Assembly (NCBI GenBank): GCA_945875845.1
Contig: CAMCMB010000014.1
Coordinates: 44,445-108,444 of the forward strand
Direction: 5' to 3'
Source: Pirellula staleyi DSM 6068
GTDB taxonomy: Bacteria; Planctomycetota; Planctomycetia; Pirellulales; Pirellulaceae
DNA: 64,000 nucleotides
Shown here: positions 17,799 to 27,769 of the stretch, piece after piece
Numbering within the stretch: position 1 is the stretch's first letter
Layout: every line of letters starts with the position of its first letter
Translations under genes and position numbers: made by a program
The notes under the pieces: generated by a model
Database searches by the model: none
Told to the model about the DNA's origin: nothing
Seen by the model: the letters and a program-made list of their open reading frames with translations, nothing else

Positions 17799-19205
17799 CT
17801 ACGGAGCACTTGATGGCTGATAAGGATCGGATGTCCCCATGGGAATGAGAGGAAACTGCTTAATGCTTTTCTCGAAATCAGAAACCATACGAAGGATCGG
17901 TCCGACCACCCAAGAATCAGGAGTAGGTTTCTCCTCGCGAGGATCGGTGTAGAGATTGAAGATCGTCGGAACAGGATTCTTCACCGGCGGGTCGAACATT
18001 GTGTCTTGCCGGTAAAAATGAACTTTCCAATTTCTCCATTTGACGGCCATGAGTCTTTCGGCACACCATATTGGAAATCCTTCTCGAGAGGACTTTTCGG
18101 TCTTGCCTAGGAAAAAGTCGCCCTGATTAATGCTGTCTAGCGGGCGGTCTGTCGGAACCTTGGCACCGCAGTAGTTTGCTAATGTGGCGAAAAGATCAAC
18201 GCCATGAACGATTTCATTGCTAGTGCGACCCGACTGGATTTTTCCTGGCCAACGAATCATGAACGGAACACGGATTCCCCCCTCTAAAGCCGTGAAGTAT
18301 TGGCCTCTCCATGGACCTGCCCAACCATCCCAAGGCCGGATAAACTCCGGGCCGTTATCGCTGGTGAAAATCACAATCGTATTGTCCTTGACCCCTGCCT
18401 GTTCAACAGCATCTAGAAGTTCTCCAACGTTGTGATCCATCTCGGTGAGCATATCGGCCCAATCTCCATTTTTTGTCCTGCCCTGGAATGCGGGATTGGG
18501 TTCGGTGGGCAAGTGGGGTTGGGTAAGTGATACATAGGCAAAAAACCTATTGCCGGACTTTGCTTTCGTTCGAACAAATGAAGCAGCCCTCTTGGTGATC
18601 TCGGCATCAATGAATCGCCTCTGTGTCCGGTCGTAAACTCCAAGCGATTGACTCTTCTGTCCCTTTTTGCCCTGCATCATTCGCTCGGCTGGCATGACAT
18701 CCTCCGACCAACCTGGAGACGATGGCCAAAGTGCTTCGTCCGTAGTTCTCGGAATACCAAACCACTCATCAAACCCTTGGTCGTTGGGCAATCGCCCATC
18801 ATGGCTACCAAGATGCCATTTCCCATAATAGCCCGTCGCATAACCTGCATCGGACATCGCTTCGCCTAACGTCACTTCCCACTGGGTCAGTCCATCGGCG
18901 ACGCCGCCAAATGGAACCGAATGCGTACCGGATCGAATCGCCCATCGTCCGGTCATCAGACTCGATCGACTCGGTGTGCATTGGGTCTCCATGTTAAAAT
19001 TCAAGCACCGCATACCGTCTCTAGCTAGAGAGTCGATTCGCGGTGTGGGTGCGCCCCGAGTGACTCCCCCTCCATAAGCACCTACTTCGCCGTACCCAAG
19101 ATTGTCGGCGAGGATAACCAATACGTTTGGAGGCGAATCTTGACCAAAAAGATGCAGATGATTGGTAAGTAGGAGAATCAGGATGGTCTGCACTATTGTT
19201 TTCAT
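17799..19205 (-). CDS. Exported sulfatase (arylsulfatase family)
   Basis: The 468-aa protein has a signal peptide (cleaved near LFGQ, residue 22) and the alkaline-phosphatase-fold sulfatase layout. The catalytic box CTPSRSSLMTGR at residues 76-87 carries the Cys that is converted to formylglycine. GKWHLG and SDNGPEF are the other hallmark blocks. The first metal-binding box reads ADNLGYGE instead of the usual ADDLGYGD, so the second metal-binding Asp is Asn35. It should hydrolyse sulfate esters in the periplasm, perhaps of algal polysaccharides. It is followed on the same strand by an OprB porin. Confidence 0.93.
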   Translation of the reverse strand: MKTIVQTILILLLTNHLHLFGQDSPPNVLVILADNLGYGEVGAYGGGVTRGAPTPRIDSLARDGMRCLNFNMETQCTPSRSSLMTGRWAIRSGTHSVPFGGVADGLTQWEVTLGEAMSDAGYATGYYGKWHLGSHDGRLPNDQGFDEWFGIPRTTDEALWPSSPGWSEDVMPAERMMQGKKGQKSQSLGVYDRTQRRFIDAEITKRAASFVRTKAKSGNRFFAYVSLTQPHLPTEPNPAFQGRTKNGDWADMLTEMDHNVGELLDAVEQAGVKDNTIVIFTSDNGPEFIRPWDGWAGPWRGQYFTALEGGIRVPFMIRWPGKIQSGRTSNEIVHGVDLFATLANYCGAKVPTDRPLDSINQGDFFLGKTEKSSREGFPIWCAERLMAVKWRNWKVHFYRQDTMFDPPVKNPVPTIFNLYTDPREEKPTPDSWVVGPILRMVSDFEKSIKQFPLIPMGTSDPYQPSSAP

Positions 19206-19258
19206 CGGTAGCTTTCTGAAAATCAGCGACTAAAAAAGTGAATCGATATCGGACTTGA

Positions 19259-19400
19259 CTACTTACCGCCAGTCTGGGCGTTATTGAGTTTCTCTAAAAC
19301 CTGGTCGAGGCTGAAACTGCCAACCTTCTGGCTTTCAACAACTCGGCGATGGTCACGTCGCGAGCTTGTAAACCTTCCTTGGCACCAGGAAGTCCCCGTC
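19259..19400 (-). pseudogene. Frameshifted C-terminal fragment upstream of the sulfatase
   Basis: Two minus-strand frames join into a protein-like tail: one reads KEGLQARDVTIAELLKA, and after a one-frame slip the other reads QKVGSFSLDQVLEKLNNAQ, ending at a TAG at 19259. The join suggests the end of a lost gene just upstream of the sulfatase. I do not recognise its family. It overlaps the start of the plus-strand AraC pseudogene, so at most one of the two starts is as drawn. Confidence 0.3.
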
Positions 19401-20190
19401 TGGTTCAATCGCAATGGGAGCTGCAGACGGAGGGTTTGGGCCAAATTGGTCTTCAACTCGGCAGGGAGGGAAGTGGGATCCTAGCTGAGAGGGTTCGGCA
19501 CAACAAGACGGCTACACTCTCTTCGTTCCCCTCGCTGGACTCCAATACGCGAATGGACAAGCGTTAGAGGAACAGAGGGTATTCTTGATGACCCCGGGAG
19601 GCGAGTTGGCTATTGCTTCCAAAGTGCCGCATGATTGGTGTTCGATCGTGCTTCCGTTCGAAGTTCTCGGCCAAGCCCCCCAAGTCCCGCAGGACTTTTC
19701 GTACCCGCTAGGCACATCGCTAGTAGTCGATGTCGAGAATGGAACGATGAAGCGACTACGGCAAGTCCTCTTCGACATAGCCTACGCTCTCAAGTCCGAT
19801 CCAACTCTCCTGTTCGTCTCTGCAGCAAAAGAATCGCTGCAACGCGAACTGCTCGCCGCTTGCAAACCGATTGTTGCAGCAAAGAAACGGTCCGAGCCGA
19901 CGATGGGACGTCCGACCTTGAGTCGCAGTGATATCATACAGCGTATCAAGGCCATAATCGAGAACAGCTCTAGCGAAAGTTTGTCGATTGACTTGCTCGC
20001 CCACGAGACGGGAGTATCTACAAGGACACTAAGAAACATTTTTTTGGAGTACTATGGCCTTCCACCACACCGCTTTCTAGTCGTTCATAGGCTTCATCAA
20101 GCTCGGAAGGCACTTCGGGGCGCATCGGCAGAAGGAGCGAAGGTGACCACCATTGCTGCGGAACACGGCTCCGCAAAAGTTAAGCTGTAA
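19349..20190 (+). pseudogene. AraC-family transcriptional regulator, frameshifted and 3'-truncated
   Basis: From 19585 an open frame encodes an AraC-type regulator. Its C-terminal part has one complete HTH (LLAHETGVSTRTLRNIFLEY) and the start of the second (VTTIAAEHG), after which five unrelated residues and a stop replace the remaining ~30-40 residues. Reading backward in the same frame continues as protein (QQDGYTLFVPLAGLQYANGQ) to about 19490, where a TGA interrupts. Dropping one A in GAGAGGG joins it to the other frame (QSQWELQTEGLGQIGLQLGR), which opens at 19349. So one base insertion and a 3' truncation are both visible. It lies between two divergent porin-sulfatase pairs and was probably their regulator. 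Confidence 0.7.
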
Positions 20191-20357
20191 CGCATGTAGT
20201 GGTTCTTCACAAGAATTCTTGATGTAATTGGTTCGGGCGACGCTTTAGTCGCTAGCAAGCTAAATGCAACACCGATGTCACGGGTGTAGACGGGAAAAAA
20301 ATTGGTAAACGGAGTTGCTGGGTTTTTCTCGCATAATAACAAAAAGTGGAGAGAACG

Positions 20358-21806
20358 ATGGAACGTTTAAAATATCCTGCCCGTTTGCTGATCGCAGCTT
20401 CGCTGTTATCTTCTCAAACTGCATTGACAATTCAGGGAACGATTTTGGCTCAGGAGAATCCTGCCTGCGATGAATCAATCCAGTCGACAGATGGTCCGAG
20501 TGTTCCTTTTGACAACAGTTGCGATTCTAACGATGTTGATTGCGACGGGTATCCATACTTGGGCGGCAAAAAAAGCATTTGGAACCGCGATACGTTGACC
20601 GGCGACTGGTACGGATATAGATCTAAACTGAAGGACTCCGGGATCACGTTTGATGGCCGATCGACCCATTTCGGCTTTGGAGTTGATGGTGGGGTGAACA
20701 CTCCGGTACCACCCCCACTTGGCCTTGGTGATACGTTCAAATATACCGGGCGTGGTGAATACGACTTGACCTTTGACTTGGAAAAGTTCGGCGGATTGCC
20801 CTACGGAAAGTTGCTGGTTCGTACGGAGCACTGGTATGGGGAGTATGGCAATGTGTCGCTTCGAACGGGTGCCTTCCCGCCGGCGGTTTTCCCGGCTGCG
20901 CTTCCCCCGAGGCTCAACGATCCCGGTGATCTCTTCTTGACCAATTTCGTGATCACCCAACCTCTCTCGAAAGAATTCGTAGTCTATGGTGGCAAGATCG
21001 ACGTGCTGGGCGGTCTCGACCAAGACGATTTTGCAGGCGGCGACGGAACGACGCAATTCCTCAATCAAGCTTTCATTGCCAACCCGGCCTTTCTGTTGGG
21101 GCTGCCCTACAGTTCCTTCACAGCCGGAATGGTACTGCCACGCGACTGGGGCAGGATGAGTGCCTTCGTTTTAGATCCCCAAGATCGCACTCAAGATTTC
21201 TTCAACCACCTTGGCGATTTGTTTTCAACGGGCATCATCGTCGGGAGTGAAGTCAAAGTAAACACAAATTTCCTTGATAAAAAAGGTGAAGTGCATGTCG
21301 GTGGCGTTTGGAAGCACCACGACTTGACCGATCTAAGGTTCAATGAACCCCCGCCGGGTGTGTACCCAGAACCGGTTGTTCCAGGCTTTCCGACGATCGA
21401 CGATTCGTACACGTTGTACGTCGGTGGTGACCAATATCTTGTTCAATACGCGGACGACCCGACGCGTGGTTGGGGACTGTTTGGTCGAGGCTCGATCAGC
21501 GATGGCAATCCAACACCCATCCGTTACTTTCTGAGTGCTGGACTTGGAGGATATAGCCCGTTGGGGCGGAATCGTGGAGATAAGTTTGGGCTTGGTTGGT
21601 ACTATGTCGGCGCCAGCAACGAATTTGGTCCACTTCCACAAGCATTGTTTGGTCCTCGTGATGGAACTGGTGTCGAAACCTTTTATAGCTTCCAAGCAAC
21701 ACCTTGGTGCACTATCAGTCCAGACGTTCAGTACATCAAGCCAGAAGCCAGCGCGATCGCCGACGACGCCTTTGTTTATGGTGCTCGGGTGAATGTGACG
21801 TTCTAA
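20358..21806 (+). CDS. OprB-type porin
   Basis: A 482-aa outer-membrane porin. The ATG at 20358 has GGAGAG six bases upstream and gives a signal peptide (LLIAASLLSSQTALTIQG); a GTG at 20346 is the alternative. The mature protein has LTGDWYGYRSKLKDSGITFD near residue 80, many amphipathic strands, the WGLFGRGSISDGNPTPIRYF block, and a terminal strand ending in Phe (FVYGARVNVTF). It is clearly a paralogue of the porin at 16058, though diverged. The arylsulfatase gene starts 96 bases downstream, so the pair likely forms an uptake-and-desulfation unit. Confidence 0.87.
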   Translation: MERLKYPARLLIAASLLSSQTALTIQGTILAQENPACDESIQSTDGPSVPFDNSCDSNDVDCDGYPYLGGKKSIWNRDTLTGDWYGYRSKLKDSGITFDGRSTHFGFGVDGGVNTPVPPPLGLGDTFKYTGRGEYDLTFDLEKFGGLPYGKLLVRTEHWYGEYGNVSLRTGAFPPAVFPAALPPRLNDPGDLFLTNFVITQPLSKEFVVYGGKIDVLGGLDQDDFAGGDGTTQFLNQAFIANPAFLLGLPYSSFTAGMVLPRDWGRMSAFVLDPQDRTQDFFNHLGDLFSTGIIVGSEVKVNTNFLDKKGEVHVGGVWKHHDLTDLRFNEPPPGVYPEPVVPGFPTIDDSYTLYVGGDQYLVQYADDPTRGWGLFGRGSISDGNPTPIRYFLSAGLGGYSPLGRNRGDKFGLGWYYVGASNEFGPLPQALFGPRDGTGVETFYSFQATPWCTISPDVQYIKPEASAIADDAFVYGARVNVTF

Positions 21807-21902
21807 AAATTTGAGTTGATCCTCACGGTCTGCGCAGCAAGCAAATGAAAAAGAGCTTATGGCGATAGCCAGCTTCACGCGCTTCTGACAAGAGCATACA
21901 TC

Positions 21903-24266
21903 ATGAAACAGAATAGAACTCTCGCCGCTTTCAATCTCATCTTGGGCCTAGTGTTTGCGTCCACGACAATCGCCCAGGAAGTGCTCCCTTTCCCGCCCGC
22001 CCCAACCGGCTCCGTCGCCGGGCTGACGATCCAAGACTCCACTTACAAAAAGCGTGTCGAGCCAAAACGCCTAGCCGACGGCGCACCGAACATCCTCGTC
22101 ATCCTCATGGACGATGTGGGGCCGGGAACTCCCTCGACGTATGGCGGGGAAATCAACACGCCAACGCTCGATCGCGTGGCGAAGATGGGTGTCTCGTTCA
22201 ATCGCTTTCACTCCACTGCCATGTGCTCGCCTACGCGCGCGGCGCTACTCACCGGGCGCAATCACACGCGGGTCGGCAATGGCCAAATTGCGGCGATCGC
22301 CAACGACTTCGAAGGCTTCAGTGGCACGATTCCCAAGTCTTCGGCCACGGTCGCCGAAGTGCTCAAAAACTATGCCTACAATACTGTTGCCTGGGGGAAA
22401 TGGCACAACACGCCGGAAGAGCAGATCACCTCCAAAGGACCGTTCGACTATTGGCCAACCGGCTACGGCTTCGAGTACTTCTACGGCTTTCTTGCCGGTG
22501 AGGCTTCGCAGTATGAGCCTACGCTAACCCGCAACACATCTCCGGTCACCGAGCATCTTCCTAAAGGCTACCACCTCACGGATGACATTGCGCAGGACGC
22601 GATCACGTGGCTGCGTGAGCAAAAGGCGTATGCCCCGGACAAACCGTTCTTCATGTATTGGGCACCCGGCGCATCGCACGGTCCGCATCAGGTGATGAAG
22701 GAATGGGCTGACAAGTACAAGGGCAAGTTCGACGACGGTTGGGACAAGTATCGAGAACGCGTATTCGCAAAGGCCAAGGCCAGGGGTTGGATCCCGCAAA
22801 ACGCCCAGCTCACGCCACGGCCCGATTCGATGGCCTCGTGGGATTCGATTCCAGAAAACGAAAAACCCTTTCAACGCCGCCTGATGGAAGTGTTCGCCGG
22901 ATTCACCGAGCACGCCGACTTCAATGCTGGCCGCGTGATCGATGAAATCGAACGGCAGGGCAAGCTGGAGAACACGTTGATTTTTTACATTTGGGGTGAC
23001 AACGGCTCTTCTGCGGAAGGGTTGTATGGCACGATCAGCGAGCAACTCGCGCAGAACGGGGTTCCGACCAAGATTTCACAACACCTTGAGGCACTGGAAG
23101 AACTCGGCGGTCTCGATGCCCTCGGCGGCCCGAAGACGGATAGCATGTATCACGCTGGCTGGGCGTGGGCCGGCAGCACTCCTTATAAGTCTACCAAGCT
23201 CGTCGGAGCTCACTTTGGCGGCACTCGCCAGCCGATGGCCGTCGCCTGGCCGAAGCGCATCAAGGCGGACCCGATGGCGCGACCGCAGTTCCATCACGTC
23301 ATTGATATCGTGCCGACCATTTACGAACTGACCAAGATCACGCCACCGAAAATCGTGAACGGGTTCGAGCAGGATTCGATCGACGGGGTCAGCATGGTTT
23401 ATGCATTGGGAGATGCAAAAGCAGCGGGTACGCGCAAGACCCAGTTCTTCGACATCATGGCCAGCCGCGGCATTTACCATGACGGTTGGTTCGCCAGTGC
23501 ACCTGGACCGCGTGAGCCGTGGGTGGGGGGCATGCCGAAGGGGATCAAGGAATGGTCGCCGCTAACGGATAAATGGGAACTTTACAACCTTGATGAAGAC
23601 TGGAGCCAGGCGAATGATCTCGCCTCCACGAATCCGCAGAAACTCGAAGAACTGAAACTTCTCTTCTTGCTGGAATCCACTAAGAACAAGAACCTGCCCA
23701 TCGGCGGCGGTTTGTGGTCCACCGCCATGTTCCATCCCGAAGATGCACCCGCTTCGGCTCTCACGGAATGGACTTTTGATGCGCCGATCACTCGGATGCC
23801 AGAGTCCGCCGCGCCCAAGCTCGGTAAGCAAGACAGTCTAGTGAGCATGGAGGTGGAGGTACCCGAAAACGCAAACGGAGTGCTTTATGCGCTGGCTGCT
23901 TTTTCCGGCGGCATCACCTGTTATGTGAAGGACGGCTTCTTGTGCTACGAGTTCAACCTCTTCGAGATTCAGCGCACCAAGCTTAAGTCCGAGAACAAAC
24001 TACCTATTGGTAAGGTCAAGATTGAAGTCGAATCAAGACTGGCCGCCAAAATCGGCGGGCCGATGGATGTCACCCTCAAGGTGAACGGCAAAGATGTCGC
24101 ACAAGGCCGGGTGCCTGCTGCCATGTCCCTGCACTTCACCTCGAATGCCACGTTTGACATCGGTGTGGATCTGGATTCCCCGGTTTCGCTCGACTATTTC
24201 GACCTGGCACCTTTCAAGTTCAACGGAACGATCGGTGCGACGAAAATCAAGTACCTCAATAAGTAG
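21903..24266 (+). CDS. Arylsulfatase (AtsA-type, long form)
   Basis: This 787-aa exported sulfatase has a signal peptide ending near residue 24, the metal-binding MDDVGPG at 69-75, and the formylglycine box CSPTRAALLTGR at residues 108-119. GKWHNTP and IWGDNGSS supply further active-site residues. The length and block order match the AtsA-like long arylsulfatases rather than the short sulfatase at 17799. The C-terminal ~150 residues (after about 640) form an extra beta-rich domain. It should remove sulfate from aryl or related esters in the periplasm. It follows an OprB porin in the same direction, mirroring the pair on the other side of the broken AraC gene. Its base composition is somewhat more GC-rich than the neighbours. 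Confidence 0.93.
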   Translation: MKQNRTLAAFNLILGLVFASTTIAQEVLPFPPAPTGSVAGLTIQDSTYKKRVEPKRLADGAPNILVILMDDVGPGTPSTYGGEINTPTLDRVAKMGVSFNRFHSTAMCSPTRAALLTGRNHTRVGNGQIAAIANDFEGFSGTIPKSSATVAEVLKNYAYNTVAWGKWHNTPEEQITSKGPFDYWPTGYGFEYFYGFLAGEASQYEPTLTRNTSPVTEHLPKGYHLTDDIAQDAITWLREQKAYAPDKPFFMYWAPGASHGPHQVMKEWADKYKGKFDDGWDKYRERVFAKAKARGWIPQNAQLTPRPDSMASWDSIPENEKPFQRRLMEVFAGFTEHADFNAGRVIDEIERQGKLENTLIFYIWGDNGSSAEGLYGTISEQLAQNGVPTKISQHLEALEELGGLDALGGPKTDSMYHAGWAWAGSTPYKSTKLVGAHFGGTRQPMAVAWPKRIKADPMARPQFHHVIDIVPTIYELTKITPPKIVNGFEQDSIDGVSMVYALGDAKAAGTRKTQFFDIMASRGIYHDGWFASAPGPREPWVGGMPKGIKEWSPLTDKWELYNLDEDWSQANDLASTNPQKLEELKLLFLLESTKNKNLPIGGGLWSTAMFHPEDAPASALTEWTFDAPITRMPESAAPKLGKQDSLVSMEVEVPENANGVLYALAAFSGGITCYVKDGFLCYEFNLFEIQRTKLKSENKLPIGKVKIEVESRLAAKIGGPMDVTLKVNGKDVAQGRVPAAMSLHFTSNATFDIGVDLDSPVSLDYFDLAPFKFNGTIGATKIKYLNK

Positions 24267-24364
24267 TAACGAACCATGAGGCCCACCCTAGGACTACTCG
24301 CAGCGATTTGCTGTCTTGAGTGCCTGCTCAGGCAAATGGCACATGGGCGAGAACGTCGGCCGGT

Positions 24365-24934
24365 TCATTGAGTCCTTTTCCCATAACGGACTCCCAACCA
24401 CACTGTCGGCTCATCTGGCGTGGTCCAATCGACACGATGCTTCTTGAACGCGGGGATATTGATGAAATCGCCTAGCTTCATCTCGACCATGCCATCTTCG
24501 AACTGCAACCTCGCGGCTCCCTTCAAGACGATCACCCATTCGTGTTGCGGCTGGTCGTACCAAAATTCTGCCGCTGAAGCATGTCCGTGCGAAATGATTC
24601 GCTCGATGCGCACGTCATCCGCCTGAATGATTGTCTGGACGACTTCCTTAGGCAATCGCTGCGGAAGATCTTCCAATATGTTGTGCATGTCCGCACTGAC
24701 TGCTTGGCTACTTGACCTCAAGTGCTGAAAACGGGGCACGTCTTGTCCATCGACCGTCACCGTTTCCGAGAACATTGCCTTTGGGCGCACCCACAGGCCA
24801 TGATCTCCATACTCTGGCCGGTAAACAACGACTTCCTCCAGCGTCTCGCTGTGTCGGGCCGTGCCGACGACGGTGTATTCGTTGCCTTTGTAGTGTCGGT
24901 AGCGCCCAGGCTGAATTGAGGCTTTCTCGTTCAT
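24365..24934 (-). CDS. DUF1653-cupin fusion protein
   Basis: A 189-aa cytoplasmic protein of two parts. Residues about 8-70 are a DUF1653 domain (GRYRHYKGNEYTVVGTARHS, then GLWVRPKAMFSETV). Residues about 95-185 are a single cupin (EFWYDQPQHEWVIVLKGAARL, DFINIPAFKKHRVDW) with two likely metal-binding His residues and a Glu. The two families are more often seen as separate small proteins. The ATG at 24934 overlaps the TGA of a small upstream reading frame on the same strand (ATGA), which supports this start over the ATG 90 bases earlier. The reaction is unknown. Confidence 0.8.
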   Translation of the reverse strand: MNEKASIQPGRYRHYKGNEYTVVGTARHSETLEEVVVYRPEYGDHGLWVRPKAMFSETVTVDGQDVPRFQHLRSSSQAVSADMHNILEDLPQRLPKEVVQTIIQADDVRIERIISHGHASAAEFWYDQPQHEWVIVLKGAARLQFEDGMVEMKLGDFINIPAFKKHRVDWTTPDEPTVWLGVRYGKRTQ

Positions 24935-25131
24935 ACATCCATCTTCTTTCGTAAAAATGTCGCCAACTCTTCGGCATCGTCCGTACCGATCCTCAGTATA
25001 CGCCCGCATTTTTGGCGAATCCACTCGTCAAACGATAGCTCGAAAGTGAGTGGGGCTTTGCAAAGTATTGGATAGGGTGTTCCATTGAACCGCCGCTTGG
25101 TGTCTATTAAACCTCTCGTCCGTTGGTTTAG
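24931..25131 (-). other. Candidate small gene coupled to the DUF1653-cupin gene
   Basis: A 66-codon open frame with protein-like composition (GLIDTKRRFNGTPYPILCKA, FELSFDEWIRQKCGRILRIG, DDAEELATFLRKKMDV) ends at a TGA sharing two bases with the ATG of the next gene. No in-frame ATG, GTG or good TTG is present, so it is either a remnant whose start has been lost or a gene with an unusual start. The family is not recognised. The region also holds the promoter area of the divergent gene at 25144. Confidence 0.4.
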
Positions 25132-25143
25132 CTAGGAGCAGTT

Positions 25144-25662
25144 ATGAAGGGATATTTCATTGCAGCGATGCTTGTGCTAACAGTTTCAGTGATGACCTGC
25201 GGCGATGATACGCAACCCTTCAAGATCACCAGCAAAAGATCCGATGATCGAGTGGAGGTGAAGCTCGAAAAAGGTAAAGTTGTCTTCGATGTTCGCAGTC
25301 CAATTGGCATCAGCAGTGTGACCATCGAGCGAACCACGGAGCAGTGGCCGGAAAAGGTTGCAATCCAACTTCGATTGAAGGGGCTGGAGAACGTCAGAGT
25401 ATCAACCGATAAGATCAAGCTCGAAGCATCGGTATCGAGTCAGAGTGGCGATACAAGACTTTGGAAGGATGGCAGAGAAGACTCACCATTGAACTCCAAA
25501 AGTCCATACTGGATGGAGATACGAATCATAGACAGCGATGGCAAGCCAACCAAAGTCATACCGCTGAAGGACGGCATCTTGGAGATGCAGTTGCCCAAGA
25601 TGCTGTTGGAGGGCAACCCCAAATTTGTTCAGTTGGAATGGATCGACTTTTATCGGAATTGA
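25144..25662 (+). CDS. Small exported protein of unknown function
   Basis: A 172-aa protein begins after a TAGGAGC ribosome-binding site with a short signal peptide (MKGYFIAAMLVLTVSVMTCG); the Cys at 19 could make it a lipoprotein although the lipobox is poor. The mature part is beta-rich with alternating charged residues and no recognised domain. It ends in an aromatic-rich segment (WIDFYRN). It stands alone between the divergent cupin gene and pgi. Confidence 0.65.
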   Translation: MKGYFIAAMLVLTVSVMTCGDDTQPFKITSKRSDDRVEVKLEKGKVVFDVRSPIGISSVTIERTTEQWPEKVAIQLRLKGLENVRVSTDKIKLEASVSSQSGDTRLWKDGREDSPLNSKSPYWMEIRIIDSDGKPTKVIPLKDGILEMQLPKMLLEGNPKFVQLEWIDFYRN

Positions 25663-25863
25663 CCGCTTGAAACGTTAGCGACCCGAGACACAAGGTCGTG
25701 AGGGGGCTCAAACCGCCTTACGGCGAGTGATGTTAGCCGACCAAACTATGCTTCTCATGATGGAATTGGACGTCGCCCGTTTCAATGGAATGGGTACAAT
25801 GTTGAGACGGAAGATCTCCTCGCCATTCTATGGTTTCTCGATACTAGCCAAGTATGTCCACTG

Positions 25864-27498
25864 ATGAATAATAGACATCCCTCACTTACCCAGCGTCCGG
25901 CCTTCAAACAACTCCAAACCCACTTCCAGAATATCCGTTCGACGCACCTTCGAGACCTTTTCGCAGCCGATCCGAAACGGGGCGATCGATTGACCCTCGA
26001 CGTCTTGGGAATCTATTTAGACTATTCGAAGAATCGCGTTTCGGATGAGACGCTCAAACTCCTATTTGAACTTGCCCGAGAATGCGATTTGCCGTCGAAG
26101 ATTGCAGCCATGTTTCGCGGCGATCGAATCAACATCACAGAGGATCGGTCTGTTTTGCATACGGCTCTCCGGTCCAAGCCGGATGCCACGATTCTTGTCG
26201 ATGGGGGCAACGTTGTTCCTGAAGTCCATGCCGTTCTGGCGAAAATGACAAACTTATGCGATCGAATTCGAAGCGGCCAATGGAGAGGCCATACCGGCCA
26301 GCCGATTCGCAGTATCGTCAACATCGGTATCGGCGGTTCGGACTTGGGCCCCGTAATGGCCTATGAAGCATTAAAGGTGTATTCCGATCGTGAACTTACA
26401 TTCCGCTTCGTTTCCAACATTGATGGAAGTGATTTCGCAGAAGCGGTCCGCGATTTGAACCCGGCTGAAACGCTTTTCATTATCTCTTCCAAGACTTTTA
26501 CAACTCTTGAAACAATAACCAACGCGCAAACTGCAAGCGACTGGTTGCTGGCTGGACTGGGCGGTTCCAAGGAAGCAGTCGCGAAGCACTTTGTTGCCGT
26601 CTCGACGAATGCGGTCCGAGTATCGGAATTCGGTATCGACACGGCGAACATGTTCGAGTTTTGGGATTGGGTCGGTGGCCGTTATTCGATGGATTCCGCA
26701 ATCGGTCTGTCGACCATGCTAGCCGTTGGACCGACCGGATTTCAGCAGATGCTCGATGGTTTTCACCAAATGGATGAGCACTTTCGACTTGCACCCCTTG
26801 AAGAAAACCTCCCCGTATTGATGGGTCTGATCTCGATGTGGTACGTCAACTTTTTTGACGTGCAAACGATCGCCATTTTGCCGTATGAACAGTACTTGAA
26901 ACGATTCCCCGCCTATTTGCAGCAGTTGACTATGGAGAGCAATGGCAAGACGACTACTTTGGATGGCCAGAAGGTCGACTATCGAACGAGTCCGGTGTAT
27001 TGGGGTGAACCAGGAACGAATGGTCAGCACTCGTTCTATCAATTGATACACCAAGGCACTGCATTGATTCCATGCGACTTCCTCGCGTTTGTCGAAACGG
27101 CACATCCGTTGGGCCGCCACCACGACATTCTGCTTGCCAATGCGATCGCTCAATCCGAAGCGTTGGCCTTCGGTAAGTCGGAAACCGAAGTGCAAAGCGA
27201 TGGAACAGCCGCCTGGCTTGTTCCGCACCGAGTTTTCGATGGAAATCGTCCGTCGAATACTCTTTTGGCCCAGCGTCTCGATGCGGTGACGTTAGGCAAG
27301 CTGATCGCGCTATACGAGCACATCGTGTTCGTTCAAGGAGCATTGTGGAACATCGATTCCTTTGATCAATGGGGCGTCGAGCTTGGCAAAGTCCTCGCAC
27401 AGAAAATTGTCGGCGAACTCGAGAGTCCTGACGACCTAGCCTTAAAGCATGATAGTTCTACGAACGCTCTGATTCGTCGCTATCGTCAACTGAAGTAA
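25864..27498 (+). CDS. pgi: Glucose-6-phosphate isomerase
   Basis: A 544-aa cytoplasmic enzyme converting glucose 6-phosphate to fructose 6-phosphate in glycolysis and gluconeogenesis. Both family signatures are present: [14 protein letters not shown] near residue 263 and [15 protein letters not shown] near 498, the latter with the catalytic Lys. The active-site stretch [20 protein letters not shown] at about 379-398 supplies the Glu and His. Length is typical for the long (E. coli-type) PGI. The start [17 protein letters not shown] aligns with the usual N-terminus. It appears monocistronic and is followed by a repeat element. Confidence 0.97.
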   Translation: MNNRHPSLTQRPAFKQLQTHFQNIRSTHLRDLFAADPKRGDRLTLDVLGIYLDYSKNRVSDETLKLLFELARECDLPSKIAAMFRGDRINITEDRSVLHTALRSKPDATILVDGGNVVPEVHAVLAKMTNLCDRIRSGQWRGHTGQPIRSIVNIGIGGSDLGPVMAYEALKVYSDRELTFRFVSNIDGSDFAEAVRDLNPAETLFIISSKTFTTLETITNAQTASDWLLAGLGGSKEAVAKHFVAVSTNAVRVSEFGIDTANMFEFWDWVGGRYSMDSAIGLSTMLAVGPTGFQQMLDGFHQMDEHFRLAPLEENLPVLMGLISMWYVNFFDVQTIAILPYEQYLKRFPAYLQQLTMESNGKTTTLDGQKVDYRTSPVYWGEPGTNGQHSFYQLIHQGTALIPCDFLAFVETAHPLGRHHDILLANAIAQSEALAFGKSETEVQSDGTAAWLVPHRVFDGNRPSNTLLAQRLDAVTLGKLIALYEHIVFVQGALWNIDSFDQWGVELGKVLAQKIVGELESPDDLALKHDSSTNALIRRYRQLK

Positions 27499-27518
27499 TA
27501 TAGCCGGAACGCAATAGC

Positions 27519-27636
27519 GGGCTGTTGATTTAGTGAAGTCGTTATTGGTTAAGGGCGGTATGACGGACTTCCAAGTCCGTCAATGGGGAATTCGACGGGC
27601 TTGGAAGTCCGTCGTACCACGAAATCAACAAGCCGC
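27519..27636 (-). repeat. ~118-bp inverted-repeat element, copy 1
   Basis: Outer arms read GGCTGTTGATTTAGTG and, at the far end, CGAAATCAACAAGCCG; inside is a strong stem (GACGGACTTCCAAGTCCGTC and its partner GGGCTTGGAAGTCCGTC). Compared with copies at 33382 and 37636 it lies in reverse orientation. No coding capacity. It looks like a MITE- or REP-type element. Confidence 0.8.
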
Positions 27637-27769
27637 TAGCGTCCGGTTCATGGTAATCCGCGGGCTAGCGTTCAATAGCACCCACTTTGGTAGTGGAACC
27701 ATTCGCTAACAAAGTGAATACCATTTGGCAAGCGTTCTGCGGCTGATATCCAATCTACCTGGCGCTCGC

